Positions 1 to 10,363 of a DNA stretch of 40,486 nucleotides are shown here, piece by piece. The notes below the pieces were generated by a model. It saw nothing but the letters and a program-made list of their open reading frames with translations, was not told where the DNA came from and did not search any database. Numbering within the stretch: position 1 is the first letter of the stretch; every line of letters begins with the position of its first letter. Both the position numbers and the translations under genes were made by a program. Source of the stretch: Maritimibacter sp. REDSEA-S28_B5 (GTDB taxonomy: Bacteria; Pseudomonadota; Alphaproteobacteria; Rhodobacterales; Rhodobacteraceae); NCBI GenBank assembly GCA_001626765.1, contig LUOO01000065.1, positions 1-40,486 on the forward strand, given 5' to 3'.

Positions 1-1
1 C

Positions 2-736
2 CCCATCGCGCACCGCGCCCTGCATGACATGACAGGGGGGCTGCCGGAAAACTCGCTTGCCGCGATGCGGGCGGCCATCGCAGCGGGCTACGGGATCGAA
101 TGTGACATCCAGCCCTCGCGGGACGGTGTCCCGATGGTGTTCCACGACTACGACCTCGCCCGACTGACCGGCGAAACAGGACCGGTCGCACAGCTCAGCG
201 CGGCCGAGCTTGGCCGTGTCGGCCTGACCGGCAGCGGCGAGACCATCCCGACCCTCGCGCAGGTGCTCGCCCTCGTGGCGGGTCAGGTGCCGCTTCTCAT
301 CGAGATCAAGGATCAGGACGGCGCGCTTGGCTCCAATGTCGGCGCCCTCGAGGCCGCCGTCGCGCGAACGCTGGCTCCCTACCCCGGCCCGGTCGCGGTG
401 ATGTCCTTCAATCCCAATTCCGTCGCCGCCATGGCAGACCTGGCGCCCCGCATCCCCCGCGGTCTGACCACCTGCGCCTTTACCGCCGACGACTGGCCGC
501 TCGTCAAACCCGCACGGCGCGAAGACCTGGCCACGATCCCGGATTTCAACCGGATCGGCGCGAGCTTCATCAGCCACGACGTGACAGATCTGACCGCCGC
601 ACCCGTGGCCGCCCTCGCCGCTCGTGACGTGCCCATCCTCTGCTGGACCGTCCGGTCCGAGGCGCAGGAAACAAAAGCGCGTGAAATCGCCGTCAACGTG
701 ACCTTCGAAGGTTACCGCGCCGCAATCCCCGGTTGA
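2..736 (+). CDS. Glycerophosphodiester phosphodiesterase (GDPD), 5' end cut by window edge
   Basis: This enzyme hydrolyses glycerophosphodiesters to sn-glycerol 3-phosphate and an alcohol. The reading frame is open to the left window edge and begins PIAHRALHD, the GDPD active-site HR motif that normally lies about 10 residues into the protein, so only the first few codons are missing. An internal ATG at 29 is not the true start because it would delete this catalytic histidine. Further family signatures are PENSLAA, the metal-binding pattern IECDIQPSRDG followed by VFHDYD, and LLIEIKDQDG. No signal peptide can be judged because the N-terminus is absent. The gene is followed after 31 bases by an acetyltransferase-like gene on the same strand, a pairing I recall from roseobacters. 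Family assignment is firm; the exact substrate is inferred. Confidence 0.9.
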   Translation, partial: PIAHRALHDMTGGLPENSLAAMRAAIAAGYGIECDIQPSRDGVPMVFHDYDLARLTGETGPVAQLSAAELGRVGLTGSGETIPTLAQVLALVAGQVPLLIEIKDQDGALGSNVGALEAAVARTLAPYPGPVAVMSFNPNSVAAMADLAPRIPRGLTTCAFTADDWPLVKPARREDLATIPDFNRIGASFISHDVTDLTAAPVAALAARDVPILCWTVRSEAQETKAREIAVNVTFEGYRAAIPG

Positions 737-767
737 CGCCACGCGCGCGCAGGCGTTCCATCCGCCC

Positions 768-1949
768 ATGTCCTCCCGCAGCATGTCCTCCCCGACCATC
801 GAAATCCGCCTGCACGGCAGCCTCGCCGACATCGCGCCCGAGGACTGGGACGCCTGTGCGGCACCCGACGGCACGATGCGACCGGTGGATCCCTTCACAA
901 CCTACCGCTTTCTCGCAGCGTTGGAGAGGTCGGGCTCGGTCGGCACGGGAACCGGGTGGCAGCCCCACTACCTGACCGCCCACGACGACAGCGGCATGAT
1001 CGGCGCGGCGCCGATGTATGCGAAATCCCACAGTCAAGGCGAATATGTCTTCGACCACAGCTGGGCCCATGCCTGGGAACGCGCCGGGGGGCGCTATTAT
1101 CCCAAGCTCCAGATCGCGGTGCCCTTTACCCCGGCGACCGGGCGGCGGTTCCTGACCCGTCCCGATGCCCATGCCACCGCCATGGCGGCACTCACCCAAG
1201 GCGCGGTCCAGGTCACGGCGGACAACGGCCTGTCCTCGCTCCACGTCACCTTCTGCACCGAGGCCGAGGCGCTCGCCGGGCGCGAGATGGGGCTCCTGCA
1301 CCGGGTCCACAGCCAGTATCACTGGTTCAACCGCGACTACGCCAACTTCGACGCCTTCCTCGCGGACCTCTCGTCGCGCAAACGCAAGGCGATCCGCAAG
1401 GACCGCGCGACAGCTCAGGGCTTTGGCGGCGAGATCGTCGCGCTCACCGGCGACGACCTGAGGCCGCATCATTGGGACGCCTTCTGGACCTTCTATCAGG
1501 ACACCGGCGCCCGCAAATGGGGTCAGCCCTACCTGACGCGCCGCTTCTTCGACGAGGTGCAGCGAACCATGCGCGACGACGTGCTGCTCGTCCTCGCCCT
1601 GCGGGGTGGCGAACCCGTTGCGGGCGCGCTCAACTTCATCGGGCGCGACGTGCTCTATGGCCGCTACTGGGGCTGCACCGAACACCACCCGGCGCTGCAT
1701 TTCGAACTCTGCTACTATCAGGCCATCGACCATGCCATCGCGCAGGGACTGGGCCGGGTCGAGGCCGGCGCGCAAGGGGATCACAAGCTCGCGCGGGGCT
1801 ACTTGCCTGTCACGACCCATTCGCTCCACTGGATCGCTGACCCCGGTTTTCGCCGCGCGGTCGAGGAGTTCACCGAACAAGAGGCCGCCGCGGTGGACGA
1901 GGACATCGACATCCTCACCTCCATGGGCCCGTTCAAACGCGGCGCGTGA
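768..1949 (+). CDS. GNAT-fold peptidogalycan biosynthesis / FemAB-like protein (COG3146 type)
   Basis: A 393-residue protein of the DUF482/COG3146 family, which has a FemAB- or GNAT-like acyltransferase fold. Conserved-looking stretches are FTTYRFLAALERSGSVG near the N-terminus, YAKSHSQGEYVFDHSWA, YYPKLQ..VPFTPATGRR, SSRKRKAIRKDRATAQG and the C-terminal EAGAQGDHKLARGYLPV. No signal peptide or membrane segment is seen, so it should be cytoplasmic. The start is uncertain: ATG at 768 gives MSSRSM and ATG at 783 gives MSSPTIEIRL, and neither has a clear ribosome binding site. The second matches the expected family N-terminus. It probably shares a transcript with the upstream GDPD gene. The biochemical role is not established from sequence. 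Confidence 0.85.
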   Translation: MSSRSMSSPTIEIRLHGSLADIAPEDWDACAAPDGTMRPVDPFTTYRFLAALERSGSVGTGTGWQPHYLTAHDDSGMIGAAPMYAKSHSQGEYVFDHSWAHAWERAGGRYYPKLQIAVPFTPATGRRFLTRPDAHATAMAALTQGAVQVTADNGLSSLHVTFCTEAEALAGREMGLLHRVHSQYHWFNRDYANFDAFLADLSSRKRKAIRKDRATAQGFGGEIVALTGDDLRPHHWDAFWTFYQDTGARKWGQPYLTRRFFDEVQRTMRDDVLLVLALRGGEPVAGALNFIGRDVLYGRYWGCTEHHPALHFELCYYQAIDHAIAQGLGRVEAGAQGDHKLARGYLPVTTHSLHWIADPGFRRAVEEFTEQEAAAVDEDIDILTSMGPFKRGA

Positions 1950-2015
1950 CCCCGGCGCATTGACGCCATCGCTCCGGAACCCCACATTCAAACAAACGAA
2001 TTTGGAGATTTCCCC

Positions 2016-2402
2016 ATGTCCTACACAATCGACCGCCTGTTCCCCGACGCCAGCTTCGACGACATCGACGCCCGCACCCGCAAGGCGCTGGGGGACGCCG
2101 GTTTCGGCGTGCTGACCGAGATCGACGTGAAAGCGACGATGAAGAAAAAGATCGACAAGGATATGGACGACTACCGCATCCTCGGCGCCTGCAATCCCAA
2201 TATGGCCTGGCAGGCCATCGGGATGGAGGCCAAGGTCGGCGCGATGCTGCCCTGCAACGTCATCCTGCGGTCCGTGGACGGCGGGGTCGAGGTCTCGGCC
2301 GTCGATCCGCAGGCATCCATGGCCGGCATCGACAACAAGGACCTCGTCGCCGTCGCCGGTCAGGTCAAGGACATGCTCGCGAAGGCCGTCGCCGCGATCT
2401 GA
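2016..2402 (+). CDS. DUF302 domain-containing protein
   Basis: A 128-residue single-domain protein of the DUF302 family. Recognisable signatures are GFGVLTEIDVKATMKKKI in the first third, YRILGACNP (residues 50-60) and GAMLPCNVILR, followed by the acidic segment VSAVDPQASM. There is no signal peptide, so it is probably cytoplasmic. The start is supported by TTGGAG placed 7 bases before the ATG. It stands alone between the acetyltransferase gene and a hairpin that separates it from the convergent lpdA gene. DUF302 has no established biochemical function; a heavy-metal or redox link through the Cys in GACNP and LPCNV would be speculation. Confidence 0.85.
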   Translation: MSYTIDRLFPDASFDDIDARTRKALGDAGFGVLTEIDVKATMKKKIDKDMDDYRILGACNPNMAWQAIGMEAKVGAMLPCNVILRSVDGGVEVSAVDPQASMAGIDNKDLVAVAGQVKDMLAKAVAAI

Positions 2403-2435
2403 CGCGACACGCGCGCCCCTTCACTGCTACCTCGT

Positions 2436-2452
2436 CCCGCGCAACGCGCGGG
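2436..2452. terminator. Short GC hairpin between convergent DUF302 and lpdA genes
   Basis: CCCGCGC and GCGCGGG form a 7-bp stem around a 3-base loop in the 60-base gap between two convergent stop codons. There is no clear T-run, so bidirectional terminator function is inferred from position. Confidence 0.4.
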
Positions 2453-2462
2453 GCGAAACCCA

Positions 2463-3845
<1,383 letters not shown>

Positions 3846-3878
3846 AGGTCCCTCCTTGGCGTTGTCTTTGCCCTGCCG

Positions 3879-4289
3879 TCAGATCAACGCGGCAAGGATC
3901 ATGAACATCGTGGCCAGAAAGCCCACGAAGAAAATCAGCGACCGCCACGGCACCCAGCCAAAGGCATAGGCCGGAATGTAGAGCACCCGCGCGCCAAGGT
4001 AGACCCAGGCACAGGCGGCGGTGAAGGCGGTCGACTGATCGCCGAACGTCACGACGACCACGGCGATGGTAAAGAGGATGAGCGCCTCGAAATGGTTGTT
4101 AAACGCGCGGTAGAGCCGACCCGTGCGGTCCGAGACCTGCTCCATCAGCGGCTTTTGCAGGCGCGAGGCGTCGCGCGGCGACAGCGTCTTGCCGGTCCCA
4201 AGCTCAAGGTTCGCGGGCACGGACATGAGCGCAAACTGCACGGCTTGCAGAAGGGCGGCAAGGGCGAGGACGGTGAGTTCGGTGGTCAT
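3879..4289 (-). CDS. MAPEG family membrane protein
   Basis: A 136-residue inner-membrane protein with four hydrophobic segments: LTVLALAALLQAVQFALM at the N-terminus, ALILFTIAVVVVTF, AACAWVYLGARVLYI, and LIFFVGFLATMFMILAAL at the C-terminus. The segment RAFNNHFEALILF (about residues 60-72) is the MAPEG-family loop with the conserved N..E pattern. MAPEG proteins include microsomal glutathione transferases, but the many bacterial members are uncharacterised. The ATG at 4289 overlaps the stop of the upstream lipoprotein gene by four bases (ATGA), which indicates translational coupling. A longer open frame extending to 4805 is only the shadow of the lipoprotein gene. Confidence 0.85.
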   Translation of the reverse strand: MTTELTVLALAALLQAVQFALMSVPANLELGTGKTLSPRDASRLQKPLMEQVSDRTGRLYRAFNNHFEALILFTIAVVVVTFGDQSTAFTAACAWVYLGARVLYIPAYAFGWVPWRSLIFFVGFLATMFMILAALI

Positions 4290-4777
4290 TGGAACACGAT
4301 CTCCACGTCCGGATATCCGTAGACATCGTTGTCTTCCTTGCGGGTCACCGACTGAACGGCGGCCACCGCGCCGCCGACGACGGTGCCCACGGCGCCCACG
4401 GTCGAACCGGTCGAGACGGAGCCCGCGATCTGCTGGAGCGTCTTGTTGATCGGCTGAAGCGGCCGGGTCTGGGTGTTGCCCTCGAACGAACAGGACACGC
4501 TGGCAACCGGCGTCTTGGTGCCAAGGTTCGGCGAAATAACCACTGCGGGGGCAGTGAAGGAGGACTGGAAACCGTCGCCCGAGAAGGTGCAGGGAATTCC
4601 CGACATCTCGCGCGACATCCGGCCCGAGCCGTTCACCACGCGCACGGTGAAGGACGAGGTGCCGCGTTCGTAGAGCGGCTTTGTCGCGGTGTATTGCACA
4701 GGAGCTTGATTCACCTGCAAGGGCTGGGAACAGGCGGCGAGGGCAACGAGGGGAAGAAACGCGGCGATGCGGAACAT
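4286..4777 (-). CDS. Small predicted lipoprotein with glycine-rich hydrophobic segment
   Basis: A 163-residue exported protein of unknown function. The N-terminus MFRIAAFLPLVALAAC is a short lipoprotein signal with an LAAC lipobox, making Cys16 the probable acylated residue. The mature part carries two further cysteines (GIPCTFSGDG and VSCSFEGN), possibly a disulfide. Near the C-terminus the Gly/Val/Ala-rich run STVGAVGTVVGGAVAAV resembles a glycine-zipper membrane segment. ATG 4777 is chosen over upstream starts because it directly precedes the signal peptide; upstream in-frame codons run through an inverted repeat. It is coupled to the MAPEG gene by an ATGA overlap and lies between sucB and lpdA, but a role in the TCA complex is not implied. 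Confidence 0.75.
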   Translation of the reverse strand: MFRIAAFLPLVALAACSQPLQVNQAPVQYTATKPLYERGTSSFTVRVVNGSGRMSREMSGIPCTFSGDGFQSSFTAPAVVISPNLGTKTPVASVSCSFEGNTQTRPLQPINKTLQQIAGSVSTGSTVGAVGTVVGGAVAAVQSVTRKEDNDVYGYPDVEIVFQ

Positions 4778-4910
4778 GTGAGGGCCTTTCTGTTCGCTCC
4801 GGCATCGTTCGGGGGAACGGGGAGCGCGGCCATATCGCGCGGGCGGGGGGGTCGGGTCAATCATCTGCATCATTCGTATCACGCGCCCGCGAGCCGTTAC
4901 CGATGGATGG

Positions 4911-4938
4911 GTAGGATGGGGTTCAAACCCCATCCTAC
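4911..4938. repeat. Perfect 11-bp inverted repeat downstream of sucB
   Basis: GTAGGATGGGG and CCCCATCCTAC flank a 6-base loop TTCAAA, 35 bases after the sucB stop. There is no T-run. Similar GTAGG-type palindromes are scattered in roseobacter intergenic regions, so it may be a dispersed REP-like element that ends or stabilises the sucB transcript. Only one copy was seen here. Confidence 0.65.
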
Positions 4939-4972
4939 GACACGCAGGACCAGTGAGGCCCCGCATCAAGCA

Positions 4973-6481
4973 TTACAGGTCCATGAGCAGGCGACGGGGA
5001 TCCTCGAGCGCCTCTTTCACGCGGACGAGGAAGGTCACGGCGCCCTTGCCGTCGACGATGCGGTGATCGTAGGACAGCGCCAGATACATCATCGGGCGCG
5101 CCACGATCTGGCCGTTCACGACCATCGGGCGGTCCTGGATTTTGTGCATGCCAAGGATACCCGACTGCGGCGGGTTCAGGATCGGCGAGGACATGAGCGA
5201 GCCATAGACGCCACCGTTCGAGATGGTGAAGGACCCGCCCTGCATCTCGGCCATCGACAGCTTGCCGTCACGCGCCCGCGTGCCGAGTTCCGCGATCTTG
5301 GCCTCGATGGCGTGGAAGCTCATCTGGTCCGCATCACGCACCACCGGCACGACGAGGCCATTGGGCGTGCCGACGGCCACACCCATGTGGATGTAGTTCT
5401 TGTAGACCACGTCAGTCCCGTCGATCTCAGCGTTGACCTCGGGCACCTCTTTCAGAGCGTGACAGCAGGCTTTCACGAAGAAGGACATGAAGCCCAGCTT
5501 GATCCCGTGTTTCTTGAAGAACAGGTCCTTGTATTCATTGCGCAGGTCCATGACCTCGGTCATGTCCACCTCGTTGTAGGTGGTGAGCATGGCGGCGGTG
5601 TTCTGCGCGTCCTTGAGACGGCGCGCGATCGTCTGGCGCAGGCGCGTCATCTTCACGCGCTCTTCGCGATCGGCGTCCTGTGCCGAAACCGGAGCGCGGG
5701 GTGCGCTTGCCGGGGCAGATGAGGTCGAGACCGACTTGGTCGCCTTGAGAGCGGCCTGCACGTCCTCTTTCATCACGCGACCGTCGCGGCCCGTGCCCTT
5801 GACGTCACCCGAGGACAGGCCCGCGTCGGCCATCATTTTTTTCGCCGAAGGAGCGTCTTCCACGTCCTTGCCAGATTTCGCGGCGGGCGCTTCGGCTTCG
5901 GCTTTCGGCTCTTCGGATTTCGCGGCGGGGGCGGCACCCGAGGACGAGATCACGCCAAGCTGCGCGCCGGCGGCGACGGTTTCGCCCTCGCCCGCGAGGA
6001 TTTCGGTGATCGTGCCGGCGGCGGGTGCGGGCACCTCGACGGACACCTTGTCGGTCTCGAGTTCGCAGAGCATCTCGTCGGCGGACACGGTGTCACCCAC
6101 CTTCTTGAACCACGTGGACACGGTCGCCTCGCTCACGGATTCCCCAAGCGCGGGGACCATGATCTTGACGCTATCGCCGCCCGAGGACGCGGGCGCTTCG
6201 GCCTTCGGCTCCTCTTTCGCCGCGGGCTTGGCGGCAGCGGAACCACCCTCGTTGATCGTGGCGAGGAGCGCGTCGACGCCGACGGTCTCGCCCTCGGCCG
6301 CGATGATGTCCCCCAGCGTGCCGGCTGCGGGGGCCGGAACCTCGACGGTCACTTTGTCGGTTTCAAGCTCACAGAGCATTTCGTCGGCTTCCACCGCGTC
6401 ACCCGGTTTCTTGAACCAGGTGGCGACGGTGGCTTCGGTGACGCTTTCCCCAAGCGTGGGAACACGGACTTCGGTGCTCAT
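4973..6481 (-). CDS. sucB: 2-oxoglutarate dehydrogenase E2 (dihydrolipoyl succinyltransferase) with two lipoyl domains
   Basis: E2 transfers the succinyl group from E1 to CoA and forms the core of the 2-oxoglutarate dehydrogenase complex. The 502-residue protein has two tandem lipoyl domains. Their lipoylated lysines lie in ETDKVTVE (Lys43) and ETDKVSVE (Lys145), and the domains are joined by Ala/Pro/Glu-rich linkers. A peripheral-subunit-binding domain follows ([11 protein letters not shown]...[13 protein letters not shown], about 210-246). The C-terminal catalytic domain ends with [14 protein letters not shown], the DHRxxDG active site. Many SucB proteins have only one lipoyl domain; two explains the longer length. 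The gene starts 6 bases after the sucA stop, so the two are co-transcribed. Confidence 0.96.
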   Translation of the reverse strand: MSTEVRVPTLGESVTEATVATWFKKPGDAVEADEMLCELETDKVTVEVPAPAAGTLGDIIAAEGETVGVDALLATINEGGSAAAKPAAKEEPKAEAPASSGGDSVKIMVPALGESVSEATVSTWFKKVGDTVSADEMLCELETDKVSVEVPAPAAGTITEILAGEGETVAAGAQLGVISSSGAAPAAKSEEPKAEAEAPAAKSGKDVEDAPSAKKMMADAGLSSGDVKGTGRDGRVMKEDVQAALKATKSVSTSSAPASAPRAPVSAQDADREERVKMTRLRQTIARRLKDAQNTAAMLTTYNEVDMTEVMDLRNEYKDLFFKKHGIKLGFMSFFVKACCHALKEVPEVNAEIDGTDVVYKNYIHMGVAVGTPNGLVVPVVRDADQMSFHAIEAKIAELGTRARDGKLSMAEMQGGSFTISNGGVYGSLMSSPILNPPQSGILGMHKIQDRPMVVNGQIVARPMMYLALSYDHRIVDGKGAVTFLVRVKEALEDPRRLLMDL

Positions 6482-6487
6482 GATCTC

Positions 6488-9410
6488 TTACCCTTCGATC
6501 GTCAGCGCATCGTTCACGAGCGCGGCTTGTTGTGCTTTGTGCTGGCTGGCCAGACCCGTGGCGGGCGAGGCAGAGGCCGGACGCCCGGCATAAGTCGGGC
6601 GGTTGTTGGTGTCGCGCAGGCGGCCCAGAACCCATTCGATGTTGGGTTCGATGAAGGACCATGCGCCCTGGTTCTTGGGCTCTTCCTGACACCAGACCAC
6701 GTCGGCGTTCGGGAACCGTTCCATTTCCTTGACGAGCGAGAGCGCCGGGAAGGGATAGAACTGTTCCACCCGCATCAGATAGATGTCGTCGATGCCGCGC
6801 TCGTCACGGGCTTCGAGCAGGTCGTAGTAGACCTTGCCCGAACACATGACGACGCGCTTGATCTTGTCGTCGGCGGCGAGCTTCATCTCGGATTTGCCGG
6901 TCTTCTTTTGCGTGTCCGCATCGTCCCAGAGGACGCGGTGGAAGGACGAGCCGGTGACGAAATCGGCGGCTTCCGAGGTCGCGAGCTTGTGGCGCAGGAG
7001 CGACTTCGGCGTCATTAGGATCAGCGGCTTGCGGTAGCTGCGGTGCAGCTGACGGCGCAGGATGTGGAAGTAGTTCGCGGGCGTGGTGCAGTTGGCCACG
7101 ATCCAGTTGTCGCCCCCGCACATCTGCAGGAAGCGTTCCAAGCGCGCCGAGGAGTGCTCCGGCCCCTGCCCTTCGTAGCCATGCGGCAGGAGGCAGACGA
7201 GGCCCGACATCCGAAGCCACTTCGATTCACCGGACGAGATGAACTGGTCGAACATGATCTGCGCGCCGTTGGCGAAGTCGCCGAACTGCGCCTCCCACAG
7301 GGTGAGCGCGTTGGGTTCTGCCATCGAATACCCGTATTCGAACCCGAGCACCGCGTATTCCGAGAGCATCGAGTCGATGACCTCGTAACGCGCCTGCCCC
7401 GGCTTGATGTTGTTGAGCGGGTAGTAGCGTTCCTCGGTATTCTGGTTGATGAGGCCCGAGTGGCGCTGGCTGAAGGTGCCGCGCGTCGAATCCTGCCCGG
7501 ACAGGCGCACCGGGTAGCTCTCGGTCAGGAGCGAACCGAAGGCCCTTGGTTTCGAGCAGGCGCGACACGGTCTTGTGCAGTTCGAACCCTTCGGGCGCGG
7601 CAGAGAGGGCGCGACCGACCTCGTCAAAGGTCTCTTGCGAGATGGCGGTTTCGCCGCGCTGGTAGTCCTCGCCCTGCCGGTCGAGGTGCGACCAGCGACC
7701 GTCAAGCCAGTCGGCCTTGTTGGGCTTGTAGTCCTTGCCGATCTCGAACTCTTCGTTGAGCTTGGCCTGGAACGCCGCCTTCATGTCCTCGATCTCGCCC
7801 TCGGGGATGAGGCCATCCTTGACGAGCCGGTCGGTGTAGAGTTGCAGCGTCGTCTTGTGGGTCTTGATCTCTTTATACATGAGGGGGTTGGTGAACATGG
7901 GTTCATCCCCCTCGTTGTGACCGAAGCGACGGTAGCAGAAGATGTCGATGACCACGTCGCGGTGGAATTTCATCCGGAACTCGGTCGCGATCTTGGCCGC
8001 GTGGACCACGGCCTCGGGATCGTCGCCGTTCACGTGGAAGATCGGCGCCTCGACCATCAGCGCGATATCCGTCGGATAGGGCGAGGTGCGCGAAAACGAC
8101 GGTGCGGTGGTGAAGCCGATCTGGTTGTTCACGACGATATGGATCGTGCCGCCGGTGCGGTGGCCACGGATGCCCGAAAGCTGAAGGCACTCGGCCACGA
8201 CGCCCTGCCCGGCAAAGGCCGCGTCACCGTGAAGCAGAACCGGGATAACCGAGTGATGTTCGGGGTCGCCGAACTGGTCGCCCTTGGCCCGCGCCTTGCC
8301 CAGCACGACGGGGTTCACCGCCTCGAGGTGCGAGGGGTTCGCGGTCAGGGACAGGTGGACCTTGTTGCCGTCAAACTCGCGGTCACTCGATGCGCCCAAG
8401 TGGTATTTCACGTCGCCCGAACCGTCCACGTCCTCGGGTTTGAAGCTGCCACCCTGAAATTCGTTGAAGATCGCGCGGTAGGGTTTGGACATCACGTTGG
8501 CCAGAACCGACAGGCGCCCGCGGTGCGGCATCCCGATCACGACCTCTTTCGCGCCAAGGTTGCCCCCGCGCTTGATGATCTGCTCCATCGCGGGGATGAG
8601 CGCCTCGCCCCCGTCCAGACCGAACCGCTTGGTGCCCATGTATTTCACATGCAGGAATTTCTCAAAGCCCTCGGCCTCGACCAGCTTGTTCAGGATGGCG
8701 CGGCGACCCTCGCGGGTGAAGGTGATTTCCTTGCCATATCCCTCGATCCGCTCTTTCAGCCAGCCGGCCTCTTCGGGGTTCGAGATATGCATGTATTGCA
8801 GCGCGAAGGTGCCGCAGTAGGTGCGTTTCACGATGTCGATGATCTGGCGCATCGAGGCGATCTGGAGACCCAGAACATTGTCGATGAAGATCGGACGATC
8901 CATGTCGGCCTCGGTGAAGCCGTAGGATTTCGGGTCAAGCTCCGGGTGCGGAGTGTTGTCGCGCATCCCCAGCGGGTCGATGTCGGCGATGAGGTGCCCC
9001 CGGATGCGGTAGGCGCGGATGATCATCAGCGCGCGGACGCTGTCGAGCACGGCGCGTTTCACCGCGTCCTCGGACACGTCCACATTCGCCTTCTTCGCGC
9101 CTTCCGCGATCCGCGCGGCAAGTTGCGCGGGCTTGGCGGGCACGTCGTTCGGCCACTGGCCGTCCAGCGCATGCGTCAGGTCGTCGTCCGGCGTCGGTGG
9201 CCAGTCCGCGCGCAGCCATGACGGCCCCTGCGCCTCGCGCTTCACGTCCGTCTCGGTGTCTCCGAGTTCGCGAAAGAACGCCTGCCAGGCCTCGTCCACG
9301 GACGATGGGTCGTTGGCGAACCGCGCGTAGAGCTGTTCGAGATACTCGGCGTTGTGCCCCTGCATGAAGGAAGAGGCGTGGTAGAGGTCGTTGGGGCTTT
9401 GGTCCGTCAT
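6488..9410 (-). pseudogene. sucA: 2-oxoglutarate dehydrogenase E1, interrupted by an internal deletion and frameshift near 7545
   Basis: Thiamine-diphosphate-dependent E1 of the 2-oxoglutarate dehydrogenase complex. The first reading frame starts at ATG 9410, supported by AGGTGA just upstream, and covers the N-terminal and ThDP domains (FMQGHNAEYLEQLY, GMPHRGRLSVL, GDAAFAGQGVV, NNQIGFTT). It stays recognisable to HKTVSRLLETK and then leaves frame, stopping at 7227. The remainder continues in another frame from about 7545 (AFGSLLTESYPVRLSGQD, NCTTPANYFHILRRQLHR, WCQEEPKNQGAWSF) to the stop at 6488. About 18 residues of a usual E1 (the region around GFDWATGEAL) are absent at the join, so this is a deletion of 3n+2 bases rather than a single slipped base. 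As written, no full-length E1 can be made. Sequence error and real loss are both possible. Confidence 0.9.
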
Positions 9411-9434
9411 GGTGTCACCTGACAAAATGGGTAT

Positions 9435-9464
9435 ATGCGCGCCCCGTTGCTACAGGGCGCGCAT
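9435..9464. other. Intercistronic hairpin between sucD and sucA
   Basis: ATGCGCGCCC and GGGCGCGCAT make a perfect 10-bp stem with a 10-base loop, lying between the sucD stop (9475) and the sucA start (9410). No strong T-run follows on the transcribed strand, so partial termination, RNA processing or protection of the sucCD message are the likely roles. This is inference from structure and position. Confidence 0.6.
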
Positions 9465-9474
9465 GACGATTGTG

Positions 9475-10359
9475 TTAGCCTGCGATGGCTTTTTGCACGG
9501 CTTCGCCCAGCGTTGCCGGGCTGTCGGCCACCACGATGCCAGCTTTCTTCATGGCTTCGATCTTGGACTCCGCATCGCCCTTGCCGCCAGACACGATTGC
9601 GCCAGCATGGCCCATGCGACGGCCGGGAGGAGCGGTGCGACCGGCGATGAAACCGGCGACGGGCTTCCAACGGCCCTTCTTGCGCTGCTCGGCGAGGAAC
9701 TCGGCAGCTTCTTCTTCGGCCGAGCCACCGATTTCACCGATCATGATGATCGAAGTGGTCTCGTCGTCGTCGAGGAACATGTCGAGCACGTCGATGTGCT
9801 CGGTGCCCTTGATCGGGTCGCCGCCGATGCCGACCGCCGTGGACTGACCCAGACCGATGTCCGAGGTCTGTTTCACGGCCTCGTAAGTCAGCGTGCCCGA
9901 ACGGGACACGACGCCGACCGAGCCACGCTTGTGGATGTGGCCGGGCATGATGCCGATCTTGCAGGCGTCCGGCGTGATGACACCGGGGCAGTTCGGGCCG
10001 ATGAGCCGCGACTTGCTATCGATCAGCGCGCGCTTGACTTTCATCATGTCGAGCACCGGGATGCCCTCGGTGATGCAGACGATGAGCTCCATCTCGGCGT
10101 CGATCGCTTCGAGGATCGAGTCCGCGGCAAACGGCGGCGGCACGTAGATCACACTCGCATTGGCTTCGGTCTTGGCCTTCGCCTCGTGCACCGAGTCGTA
10201 GACCGGCAGGTTCAGGTGGGTCGAGCCACCTTTGCCGGGGGTCACGCCGCCGACCATCTTGGTGCCATAGGCGATGGCCTGCTCGGAGTGGAAGGTGCCC
10301 TGCGAGCCGGTGAAGCCCTGGCAGATGACCTTGGTGTTTTCGTCGATGAGGATTGCCAT
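9475..10359 (-). CDS. sucD: Succinyl-CoA ligase (ADP-forming) alpha subunit
   Basis: With SucC this subunit converts succinyl-CoA, ADP and phosphate to succinate, CoA and ATP. The 294-residue protein has the usual family length. The CoA-binding Rossmann region is [17 protein letters not shown]. The signatures [10 protein letters not shown] and [15 protein letters not shown] follow, and the phosphohistidine site is [12 protein letters not shown] (His251). The frame is intact throughout. The start lies 4 bases from the sucC stop, showing tight coupling to the beta subunit gene. Confidence 0.97.
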   Translation of the reverse strand: MAILIDENTKVICQGFTGSQGTFHSEQAIAYGTKMVGGVTPGKGGSTHLNLPVYDSVHEAKAKTEANASVIYVPPPFAADSILEAIDAEMELIVCITEGIPVLDMMKVKRALIDSKSRLIGPNCPGVITPDACKIGIMPGHIHKRGSVGVVSRSGTLTYEAVKQTSDIGLGQSTAVGIGGDPIKGTEHIDVLDMFLDDDETTSIIMIGEIGGSAEEEAAEFLAEQRKKGRWKPVAGFIAGRTAPPGRRMGHAGAIVSGGKGDAESKIEAMKKAGIVVADSPATLGEAVQKAIAG

Positions 10360-10363
10360 GTTC

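Noticed and set aside
7575..9221. A 548-residue open frame antisense to sucA
   Set aside because: Shadow of sucA with no recognisable motif or ribosome binding site.
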